A DNA stretch of 64,000 nucleotides from Planctomycetota bacterium (GTDB lineage: Bacteria > Planctomycetota > Planctomycetia > Pirellulales > Pirellulaceae), in the NCBI GenBank assembly GCA_029259935.1, contig JAJDEH010000432.1:36482-100481 (forward strand). The letters are read 5' to 3'. This document shows positions 15,225 to 23,014 of this stretch, in pieces. Each line of letters starts with the position of its first letter. Position 1 is the stretch's first letter. The notes beneath the pieces are model-generated. The model was not told the origin of the DNA and did not search any database. It was given only the letters and a program-made list of their open reading frames with translations. The position numbers were made by a program, and so were the translations under genes.

Positions 15225-17012
15225 TTACTTGGTACCAAACGGATCGTCGTCCGCTGCTTTCGTGCCGCCGCCGAAGGGATCGTCCGCCTTGCCTCCGAAC
15301 GGATCGGCGTCTTTCGCCGCACCTCCGCCACCGAAGGGATCCGCTGCGCCAGCACCGAAGGGGTCATCCTTTGCCGCCGCCTTGCGGGCTGCCGCCGCTT
15401 TCTTCTTTTCGTCGCTACCGGACTGGTCTTCTTCCAATTCGATGTTGACGTGAAACAGCGGTTTTTCCAGTTGCGCCTCGTGCAGGCACTGCAGTTGTCC
15501 CGTTTTGGTTCCCACGAACAGACGGTCGGTCTGTAAGTTCATGAATTTGACGTCGAGGCCTTCCATCGGAATGGCGGCGAACCGGCCACCCGTCTCGATA
15601 TCTAGCACGATCATTTTTCCGAATCGATCCGTGCAATAAATTCGATTGGCGCTGGCCGCGACAAAACCATGGATATCCGGGGCCCACCATTTTTCTTGGC
15701 CGGTTTCCGCCGAGACGCGAAACATCCCGCCATCGTCGACGATCACGTACACCGAGTCGCCAATCGGTGCCGGAGTGTGCGTGATCGGAATGCCGGTTGA
15801 AAATCGCCAGAGGATGTCGCCCGACAACTCGTGGACGCAGTAGACATATCCATCCACCGAACCAACCAGCAGTTTTTGCGGTGCCATGTAAGCAGGCGGA
15901 GCGACGATGGGGTCGTTGGTCACCAACTTGAACCGCGTACGCTGTTGGTGGGCGCTCGCGACATAAAAATATCCGATGTCCGTGGGCCACACGATGCTGT
16001 CCTCGGTGGCAATCGGCCTTATGGAGGCACGTCCACTAGACATATAGCGTTTGGCGGAAATGAAGCGTCGCTGGTACTTTCGCTGGTTTACCTGTTCGTC
16101 TTCTTGCAGTTCCGCGACGCGTTTTTCGCGCTGGAGATCGTACAAACTGTAGGCTTCCAGACCGCGCCGAAGCTGAGGCACGAAAACGGTCTCTTCGTTG
16201 ATGGCCGGACCCGCGCCGGGGGTACCCTGCAGACGGCGTTTCCAAGCTAGGGCTCCCGTCTCACCGGCCAACAGATAAAGGTACGAACCGTTCACCACCG
16301 CGACATAATCGTTATTCGCGGCGGGTGCAAGACTCTGATGATCGGGCTGTCCCACGGTTACCGACCAGCGAGTGAGTCCCGTTTCGGCGTTGATGGCATG
16401 GACGACTCCCTGATTGGTGGTGATGTACAGGGTCGCCTCCGGGACGACGGTGGGAATCAACATAGGAATCTCGGGTGGCGTGCTGGCCTGGCGGCTTACC
16501 AACGGCGCGACCACTCCACCAATGTCGACGATGATCGGATCGGGGCTTGTCTCTTGCCTTTCGTACTCTTTGTCGATATTGGCAAGCACCTGATCAGCGG
16601 CCTGGTCGGTCGCCTTGAGGATGTCCATATCCAGCCCGTCCGGCGGGCGAACGGTCAACTCCGAGATCAGTGCTCGCAGGTGTGCGGTGGCCCGTTTTGC
16701 CGCTCCCAACGGCCCGACTTGTTTCCCAAAGACATCGAATTCCTCTTCCGAGAAATCGAGCGTCTTTCCATAGTGGGCAACCTGCCAAATTGTTTTGATA
16801 TCGCTTGAGCTTATGTGCTGCGAAATATGGGCCACTTGGCCTTTGGCTGAATCGAGATCGACTTGCGTGCCCCACACCCGCGTTAAGCCGAAGCTTTCAG
16901 CGCCACCGCGATTCGATGGGCCGTAACCGGCTTGCTGACCCCAGACCGATGGCGAAAGAACCAACGAGAGGACCAGGATGGAACAAGCGAAGAGGGAACG
17001 GATTCGGTTCAT
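15225..17012 (-). CDS. Exported PQQ-type beta-propeller protein with C-terminal DPFG repeats
   Basis: The 595-residue protein has a signal peptide (RSLFACSILVLSLVLSPSVW). A helical region spans about residues 50-170. A propeller of PQQ/BamB-like blades follows, with motifs such as ATLYITTNQGVVHAINAETG, YLYLLAGETGALAWKR, LLVGSVDGYVYCVHELSG and DRLFVGTKTGQLQCLHEA. The last 60 residues are low complexity: a Lys/Ala stretch followed by five DPFG units (DDPFGAGAADPFGGGG and on). GGAAG precedes the ATG. BamB-like propellers act as protein scaffolds, and no catalytic residues are evident. The Gly-rich DPFG tail is probably disordered. The gap to the beta-helix gene downstream is 229 bases and holds nothing recognisable. 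Confidence 0.85.
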   Translation of the reverse strand: MNRIRSLFACSILVLSLVLSPSVWGQQAGYGPSNRGGAESFGLTRVWGTQVDLDSAKGQVAHISQHISSSDIKTIWQVAHYGKTLDFSEEEFDVFGKQVGPLGAAKRATAHLRALISELTVRPPDGLDMDILKATDQAADQVLANIDKEYERQETSPDPIIVDIGGVVAPLVSRQASTPPEIPMLIPTVVPEATLYITTNQGVVHAINAETGLTRWSVTVGQPDHQSLAPAANNDYVAVVNGSYLYLLAGETGALAWKRRLQGTPGAGPAINEETVFVPQLRRGLEAYSLYDLQREKRVAELQEDEQVNQRKYQRRFISAKRYMSSGRASIRPIATEDSIVWPTDIGYFYVASAHQQRTRFKLVTNDPIVAPPAYMAPQKLLVGSVDGYVYCVHELSGDILWRFSTGIPITHTPAPIGDSVYVIVDDGGMFRVSAETGQEKWWAPDIHGFVAASANRIYCTDRFGKMIVLDIETGGRFAAIPMEGLDVKFMNLQTDRLFVGTKTGQLQCLHEAQLEKPLFHVNIELEEDQSGSDEKKKAAAARKAAAKDDPFGAGAADPFGGGGAAKDADPFGGKADDPFGGGTKAADDDPFGTK

Positions 17013-17376
17013 TTTCGAGTCTTCCGCTTCGAAGGTTGATTAACGGCGCGCCGGCCTGTCGCCACGAATAGGCGAGGACAAACTCAAATTTTTCACCAAC
17101 GCTCTTTCTATGCTAACCAAAAACGCGTGCAAAAGCACCAACATTTTGCGGCAATTTGCACGGAAATCGTGGATTCTCAAGGAGTTGCGCGGAACACAAT
17201 GCCCGCCGGCGGGCCCAAGGACGGCTAGACCGCGAGGAGCCTGAAACCTTAACATGATCAGCGGGCTCGGGATATGGAAATCAACATGGAGAGTCCCCCG
17301 AATGGGTCCCGGATAGCCCGCTCCCATTGGTCGCTCAGTTTGACGCGGATACAACATCGAATACGTGACTAACGTC
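17013..17376. other. Divergent intergenic region, no gene seen
   Basis: It separates the minus-strand propeller gene from the plus-strand 1340-residue gene, so promoters for both should lie here. No convincing promoter, RNA or hairpin was identified. A run of short repeats begins at 17377. Confidence 0.4.
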
Positions 17377-17430
17377 GGGTACGGAATATTGGGTACGGAA
17401 TTTTCGGGAACGGAATTTTTGGGTACGAGG
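17377..17430 (+). repeat. Tandem repeat, 14-15 bp unit, four copies (last partial)
   Basis: The units are GGGTACGGAATATT, GGGTACGGAATTTTC, GGGAACGGAATTTTT and GGGTACGAGG. The last unit runs into the ribosome-binding site of the gene at 17442, so unit number could affect expression. Confidence 0.8.
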
Positions 17431-17441
17431 AGTTGAGGTTT

Positions 17442-20400
17442 ATGGCCGGACGAGAACTTGGCCCCGAGGGCGAAAAAGCTCTCGAGCAGGTACTCGGATA
17501 CCTTAATTTCTCATCGGGTGCCTCCGATCCATTGTTTCTCGGCAATCTGAATCGGTTGCTGGAACTGGTCGATAGTGGCACATCGGGCGAGAAACCGTGG
17601 CAAATATTGGCGGAACTGCTGCGAGATCGGCTTGCCAGCTTACAAGCTCAATCTTCCGCTTTCAGTGACATTGAGCAGGCATCGGCCGTGCTTTCGCTGG
17701 TCTTTTCGCGAGTGCTGCCGGATTATCGCCAGTTTCATCGCGACTTGTTATTCCACCAAACGGAAAAGTCGTTATTTGGCCCCTTCTTCCTGGGCCGAGT
17801 TTGCGAAGCGGTCTTGGCCCAGGGGGGACCGTGGGAGGAAGCCGATCGCATTTCCCAAACCGCCATTCGGTCGTTGAATGATTACATCGGCCATCGGCCT
17901 GTCGCGGTGCTGGAAAACCGCCGCATCGAACCGTACGAACACGAGTGGGTGCGACCGATTCCGCTGCACATTCGCGACGCCGGCGTTTCATTCGGATCGC
18001 ACCACGACGTCGTCCAACAAGCGCTTCGTCTGCTGGAGGAGACCGACGAGCATCTGTTGAGGGCGGCCCATTTCGATCCTGCCAACTTGGACGAATTGGC
18101 CATTGACCCGCGCGCCTATGACTTCGACCATCCGGTCAACAAGCGACCCAATTACCACTTCGGACAATGGGACCCGCACCACATCGACAATCGGGGCAAC
18201 TACCGGCGGTTCGTGGTGCAAGAAGTGACCTTGCAGGCGTTGATGGACCGCGTCGAACATCCGCCGAAGAAAATTCCTTCCGAGGAAATCGCCTTCGAGG
18301 CCGCGGCCGTTCTGGCCGGCACGGTCTTGATGGCTTCGGGCATTAGCGGCAGCGGTCCCGATACGCACGACTCGTCGGTTACCTTGACTTCGCTGTTGCC
18401 CGAAATAGCCGGCTATCGCGACGCTTTTTACAACCACCTGTTTTCGCGCATGACGGGGCCCCACGCCGAGCGCCTGGTGAAAGAAGCCCAGGATCGGCGG
18501 CAACCGTTCGGCGGAGCCCGGCAACACCTGAACTCGCAATTGGCAAGGTGGCGGGCGTCGCAACTGGAACACGTTCATTTGGCAATGATCTTTGCTCGCA
18601 TGGGCTATCCCGAGGCCGCCATGAACCATTCCGATGTGGTTCCCGCCGCATCGGCCCGCATGCGGTGCAGCATGGACTGTTGCGTCACGGCCGGCCTGTG
18701 GGCGATCGAGCAAGGTAACCTGACCGGCGCGGCCCACGAGATTTCAGAATTCAAGGGGCTGTTGCAACGCGCTATCGAGTGCGGCGCGATGATCGACCCG
18801 TGGAATATTTTGGGATTCGATTCCAATTTCAGCTTGTTTCCCGCTCTGGAAAACAGCATTCACGACCACCGGGCCGACGATCTGGCCGATCTGATGGAGC
18901 AAGTGTTCGACTTGTATAGCCGGTTGTGGAGCGAATCGGCGGCGGTCGACGATCGAGACTTGTGCGAAAAGATCAGCACCGAGATTCGCGAGTCGACCGA
19001 GTGGTGGCGCGGGTTCGCGGTTCATGAAGTCAGCAGCGTGGGGGCTTCCGATCCGCAGGACGTCTATCAAGCGGCTCAACATGTGTCGGCCGCGCTCAAC
19101 TTGTGGCACAAAGGCGGAGCGGCCGCGGGCGACGTGGCGTTTTGGGCGCCTCACGTGGAGATGTTCGATTCGGGCCGGGCCTACGGTTTGGTGGTTGAAG
19201 CGCTGCTCGAACGTCGCGACTTCGTGGCTTCCATGTCGCTGTTGGTCCATTGGCTGGGACAGGCGGACGAAGTCGGTTTGGATCAAGGCGAATTGTCGTT
19301 CTATCCGCTTGTTGAAAGGTGGCTTGTGCAGTTGCAACAAGCGTGCCTGGACGAGAATGTGGAAGAGGTCACGTCGGCGGAGGCCTGGAAGTGGATTAAG
19401 AAATTCTTCGATTGCCTGGAAGCCAATGCCGACGAGTATTGGCGACCGCCCAACTTCGAGATGGGGCAGTCGAAGTCAACCGCCAAGGATTTGTTCGCGG
19501 GGCCCGACGACGAGGACAGCGATGACGAAGAGGAAGAAGACGACCTCTATGGTGCCGCTTATGAAGATGTTGTCTACCGCGACAGCACCGACGACGGCGT
19601 CGAGGGTGAAATCTATGACACCAGCTCGTTTTCTCACGATGAACTGGAATTGGAATCCAAACGGATCATGGATCGGCTTTCGTTCCTGACGACCATTGCC
19701 CGGCTGTGGTCGATCGTCGCCACGGGCCCGTTCGTCATGACCTCGGACGAGACGGACGACGACGACGGCGACGCGCCGGAGTGGACGCCCGCGTTTCGAC
19801 ATTGGATCAGCCAGGCGGCGGAAAACCATCGCGGATTGCTGCAGTTGATGGACAAGGTCGAGGCGCATCAAATGCCCAAACCGTCGGGCGACCACGACTC
19901 GTTGGTCGAATACGACAATCGGCGGCTCATCAAGGAAACTTTGGTCGACCGCATCGTGACCACCAGCGTCGAAACCTCGGCGGCCATACGCCATTTGCTG
20001 GCGGCGGCGTTCGCGTATCCCGTGACGGCCGGCGCGGATTTTGGCGTGCCGGAATATGATGAAGATCAACTCCAAGCGGTGTCCGTCTTTGCTTGCATGT
20101 TGCGGCGTGATACGGCGGGAGTGCGGTTGCACTGGCCCGATTTGCTCGAGGCCTTATCGAACCAGCCGTTGCTTTACGTGCCGCTGCAAAAGGGCGGAGA
20201 TCCTCGCAAGATCGTCGCCGCGCGAGTGCGCCAGCAGTCCATCTTGGACTTGCTGTTGTGGCTGCCCAAAATGGGAATGCTGACCGAAACCAGGCAGCTA
20301 TTGGAAGCGGCCCGCGAAATGGAACGTGACCATCCTGTCGGTTTGGGGGCCGTCACCGAATACGACGAGTTGTTCAAGGTGGGATACAAGTCGCTTGTCG

Positions 20401-21464
20401 GTTGCCTGGTAACCGCAGCCCAGTCGTGGGACCCGCCCGTTGCGGAACATCCCTCGGATGATGACGAAGACGAAGACCCGCGCACGTCGCAACTGGTGGA
20501 ATGCCTCGAACAGGTAACGGAATCGCTGCTGGTAAGCTGGCTGGCGCACAGCCGTACTCTGCGGCTCTCGGTCTTGGAGAAAGTCAGCAAGAAGCCGGAA
20601 TGGCAGAAGCTGGTCAACTTCATCGAAAGCTATGGCGAGGATCTGTTCACACAGAAGTTTTTCAATTTGGGAAACCTGCGCGCGATCTTGCATGAAGGCG
20701 TCGAAGTGTGGCTCGAGCAACTCGAGGAAGAATCGGCGGACGACGCCTTTTCAAGTTTGCTGGAGGATCTGGACGAGAGTTTGCCGCGCGACCACGCCGT
20801 CGAACAACTGTCGCTGGTGTTGGAAGCGATTGTGGAAAACTATGGGGAATATCGCGACTACAACAGCACCACCACTCAGTCGGATCGTGGGCAACTGCTC
20901 TATACGTTGCTCGATTTCCTGCGTCTGCGAACTGACTACGACCGGGTCTCTTGGAACTTGAAGCCGGTCGTGTGGGCTCATGAGATCTTGGTGCGGCGCG
21001 GCCAGAACAACGCCGCTCAAATGTGGTGCAATTCGCTGTCGAAGAGGATTCGCGACGAAGCGCGCAAATATCTCGCTCGTCTAACGAAGCTGCAAAAAAA
21101 ATATGCCATGAACATGCCGACGGTTGCCGACCGCATTGGCGAACGGTTCATTCGGCCCATGCAGATCGACCGGATTCGCGCGCTGATCCAACCGGCCGTG
21201 GCCGGCGCGCATCAAAAGCCGGCTCCCGATGCTTTTGGGCTTTTGGAAATTGAAACCGACGCCTTGACTCGGGAACCGACCGGCGTCGGGCTGGATGTGC
21301 CGGCTTGGCTGATCGCCCTGGAAGACGAAGTGGAAACCGTCCGCCGGCCCGACTACGTTTCCAGCGACCCCATTCAACTGGCGGCTATTCCCCAACGGGA
21401 AATCTCGCTCGAAGAAGCACGCCGCCAAATCGATCAGTGGAGCCAAAAGACCGGCACGATTTAG
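17442..21464 (+). CDS. Very large acidic alpha-helical protein, unknown function
   Basis: The chosen ATG at 17442 has AGGAG about 9 bases upstream; a TTG three codons earlier is possible. The 1340-residue product has no signal peptide or membrane segment, so it should be cytoplasmic. It appears almost wholly helical, with Leu-rich segments that could form TPR- or HEAT-like arrays. Acidic spacers interrupt it: PDDEDSDDEEEEDD near residue 690, DETDDDDGDAPEW near 765, and DDDEDEDPR near 1010. A motif-like block lies near residues 220-265 (RAYDFDHPVNKRPNYHFGQW, then DPHHIDNRGNYRRF), rich in His, Asp and aromatic residues, and could be a metal or catalytic site. The genes for a zinc-ribbon protein and a UDG-like protein follow on the same strand. 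I do not recognise the family. Confidence 0.85.
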   Translation: MAGRELGPEGEKALEQVLGYLNFSSGASDPLFLGNLNRLLELVDSGTSGEKPWQILAELLRDRLASLQAQSSAFSDIEQASAVLSLVFSRVLPDYRQFHRDLLFHQTEKSLFGPFFLGRVCEAVLAQGGPWEEADRISQTAIRSLNDYIGHRPVAVLENRRIEPYEHEWVRPIPLHIRDAGVSFGSHHDVVQQALRLLEETDEHLLRAAHFDPANLDELAIDPRAYDFDHPVNKRPNYHFGQWDPHHIDNRGNYRRFVVQEVTLQALMDRVEHPPKKIPSEEIAFEAAAVLAGTVLMASGISGSGPDTHDSSVTLTSLLPEIAGYRDAFYNHLFSRMTGPHAERLVKEAQDRRQPFGGARQHLNSQLARWRASQLEHVHLAMIFARMGYPEAAMNHSDVVPAASARMRCSMDCCVTAGLWAIEQGNLTGAAHEISEFKGLLQRAIECGAMIDPWNILGFDSNFSLFPALENSIHDHRADDLADLMEQVFDLYSRLWSESAAVDDRDLCEKISTEIRESTEWWRGFAVHEVSSVGASDPQDVYQAAQHVSAALNLWHKGGAAAGDVAFWAPHVEMFDSGRAYGLVVEALLERRDFVASMSLLVHWLGQADEVGLDQGELSFYPLVERWLVQLQQACLDENVEEVTSAEAWKWIKKFFDCLEANADEYWRPPNFEMGQSKSTAKDLFAGPDDEDSDDEEEEDDLYGAAYEDVVYRDSTDDGVEGEIYDTSSFSHDELELESKRIMDRLSFLTTIARLWSIVATGPFVMTSDETDDDDGDAPEWTPAFRHWISQAAENHRGLLQLMDKVEAHQMPKPSGDHDSLVEYDNRRLIKETLVDRIVTTSVETSAAIRHLLAAAFAYPVTAGADFGVPEYDEDQLQAVSVFACMLRRDTAGVRLHWPDLLEALSNQPLLYVPLQKGGDPRKIVAARVRQQSILDLLLWLPKMGMLTETRQLLEAAREMERDHPVGLGAVTEYDELFKVGYKSLVGCLVTAAQSWDPPVAEHPSDDDEDEDPRTSQLVECLEQVTESLLVSWLAHSRTLRLSVLEKVSKKPEWQKLVNFIESYGEDLFTQKFFNLGNLRAILHEGVEVWLEQLEEESADDAFSSLLEDLDESLPRDHAVEQLSLVLEAIVENYGEYRDYNSTTTQSDRGQLLYTLLDFLRLRTDYDRVSWNLKPVVWAHEILVRRGQNNAAQMWCNSLSKRIRDEARKYLARLTKLQKKYAMNMPTVADRIGERFIRPMQIDRIRALIQPAVAGAHQKPAPDAFGLLEIETDALTREPTGVGLDVPAWLIALEDEVETVRRPDYVSSDPIQLAAIPQREISLEEARRQIDQWSQKTGTI

Positions 21465-21526
21465 CAAAACTGTGCCGGCTTCTAAAATGAGTTGACGCTT
21501 CGGTCGTGGCAATACGCAAGGCTGAG

Positions 21527-22378
21527 ATGGAAGAAACTCCCGAATTCCTTCGCTGGGCGATCGAGCGGCCTTGCCCGTTGCGGGATCACGATGACTGGCA
21601 AGACCCTGAACGCACGGAACGCCAACTGCGCGCCCTGCGAGAATACGGTAGTGCCGTCCTCGACAATCGAATCTTTGAAGGCGTTTGTGTTCATGCCGAC
21701 GCTCAAGCGACGACACCGGAAACGCCACGGGGATTTCTGGCCGACGAGATTCTGTGGTCTTACGGCGGCGAAGTTCAGATCACGTCCGCGTGCGGCCCCT
21801 GTCGGGCGAATGTTCTCAGCCAATCGCGGCCGGGTGCCTTGGCCGGCTGTTACGGCTGGTTCGTCGCGCCGGACATGGATCTACCGCGGGCGATCGAGCG
21901 CGCCGTTGCCGACCTCGAGCTGGAATCATCAATTCGCGAGCAGTTTCTTCCAACGCAGCCGACATGGTATGGCCTCTGGATGGATTCTCCGCTCCGGCCC
22001 GGTCAAGTGGCCCTGCTGTCGCGATTGATTCGCGGCGTTGCCGATGAACTGACTGAGACAAATCAAGATTTGGATCTACTAATTCAGGCGCTGGAAACGG
22101 CCATGCGTTTCGAGTTCCCTTTACATGTCACGTTGAGTCCGCGCGGAATCGCGGACGCAACAAGCTGGACGGTCGCTTCGCACTGTCCACGATGCAAGGC
22201 GGAGATGCCGGCCAATGTGCGTGCTTGCCGAGTCTGCGGGAAAACGGGCCATGCCGCGCCGCCGAGGCGCCGCAACGTAAGAGGACAACGTCCGTACCGG
22301 GCACTGGCCGACTTCCTCGGAGCCGATTTCGTCGAACCGTTTTTTCAGCGTTACGCTCAGCGGGAGCACTTTTCATAA
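21527..22378 (+). CDS. Hypothetical protein with C-terminal zinc ribbon
   Basis: The frame allows GTG at 21506 or ATG at 21527; ATG is preferred because AAGG lies just upstream. The 283-residue product is soluble. The N-terminal two thirds contain WAIERPCPLRDHDDWQDPER and a Cys pair (TSACGPCRANVLSQSRPGAL) but no family I know. The C-terminal part holds a clear four-Cys zinc ribbon, CPRCKAEMPANVRACRVCGK, followed by a basic stretch (PPRRRNVRGQRP) that suggests nucleic-acid or protein binding. It lies 62 bases after the giant acidic protein and 33 bases before the UDG-like gene, so the three are probably co-transcribed. Confidence 0.65.
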   Translation: MEETPEFLRWAIERPCPLRDHDDWQDPERTERQLRALREYGSAVLDNRIFEGVCVHADAQATTPETPRGFLADEILWSYGGEVQITSACGPCRANVLSQSRPGALAGCYGWFVAPDMDLPRAIERAVADLELESSIREQFLPTQPTWYGLWMDSPLRPGQVALLSRLIRGVADELTETNQDLDLLIQALETAMRFEFPLHVTLSPRGIADATSWTVASHCPRCKAEMPANVRACRVCGKTGHAAPPRRRNVRGQRPYRALADFLGADFVEPFFQRYAQREHFS

Positions 22379-22413
22379 ATTGGAGCGGCGAATCATAAAT
22401 TGGAGCGGCGAAT
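22374..22413 (+). repeat. Perfect 20-bp tandem duplication carrying a ribosome-binding site
   Basis: CATAAATTGGAGCGGCGAAT occurs twice back to back. The first copy overlaps the stop codon of the zinc-ribbon gene. The second ends inside the ATG of the UDG-like gene and supplies its GGAG at 22402-22405. Confidence 0.9.
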
Positions 22414-22993
22414 GAGCGGACTTCCCGTATTGCTGACCGAAATTCGACAGTGCCGAGAATGCGAGGCCAGCCTGCCGCACGGCCCAAGACCCATCCTGCA
22501 GGCCGCGACCGGGGCGCGGATTCTGATCATAGGACAGGCACCGGGACGGCGAGTTCATGAAAGCGGCGTTCCTTGGGACGACGCAAGCGGCGAGCGGCTG
22601 CGGGAGTGGATGGGAATCGAACGCGACGACTTCTACGACGGCCGCCTCGTGGCCCTCGTTCCCATGGGATTCTGTTATCCCGGAACGGGCACTTCGGGTG
22701 ATTTGCCCCCACGTGAAGAGTGCGCTCCCCTCTGGCATGACCGATTACTGGCCCATCTCGCGAGTGTGCGGCTTACTCTGTTGATCGGACAATACGCCCA
22801 GAAACATCGGCTGCCTAGTAAGAATCGCCAATCGCTTACTGAAACGGTCAAGGACTGGCAGGCTCATGCACCTGGAACTTTCCCGCTGCCACACCCCAGT
22901 CCAAGAAATAACCGTTGGTTGAAACGCAATCCGTGGTTTGTGGAGCAATTGCTGCCGGAGCTGCGCGGACAAGTATCCGCCGTGCTCGCCTAG
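22412..22993 (+). CDS. Uracil-DNA glycosylase superfamily protein with probable 4Fe-4S cluster
   Basis: The start at 22412 follows GGAG with six bases between. The 193-residue product has the UDG fold signature: motif A G40-Q-A-P-G44 followed by GVPWDDASG, and a motif-B-like HPSPRNNRW near residue 160. Four cysteines, C14, C17, C87 and C103, are spaced C-x2-C...C-x15-C like the Fe-S ligands of family 4 UDGs. In family 4 motif A reads GEAPG; here the second residue is Gln, so activity or specificity may differ. It would act on deaminated bases in DNA if active. It is the last gene of a run with the zinc-ribbon gene and converges with the transporter gene after 21 bases. Confidence 0.8.
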   Translation: MSGLPVLLTEIRQCRECEASLPHGPRPILQAATGARILIIGQAPGRRVHESGVPWDDASGERLREWMGIERDDFYDGRLVALVPMGFCYPGTGTSGDLPPREECAPLWHDRLLAHLASVRLTLLIGQYAQKHRLPSKNRQSLTETVKDWQAHAPGTFPLPHPSPRNNRWLKRNPWFVEQLLPELRGQVSAVLA

Positions 22994-23014
22994 AGAGCCG
23001 ACTTTGCGTCGCCG

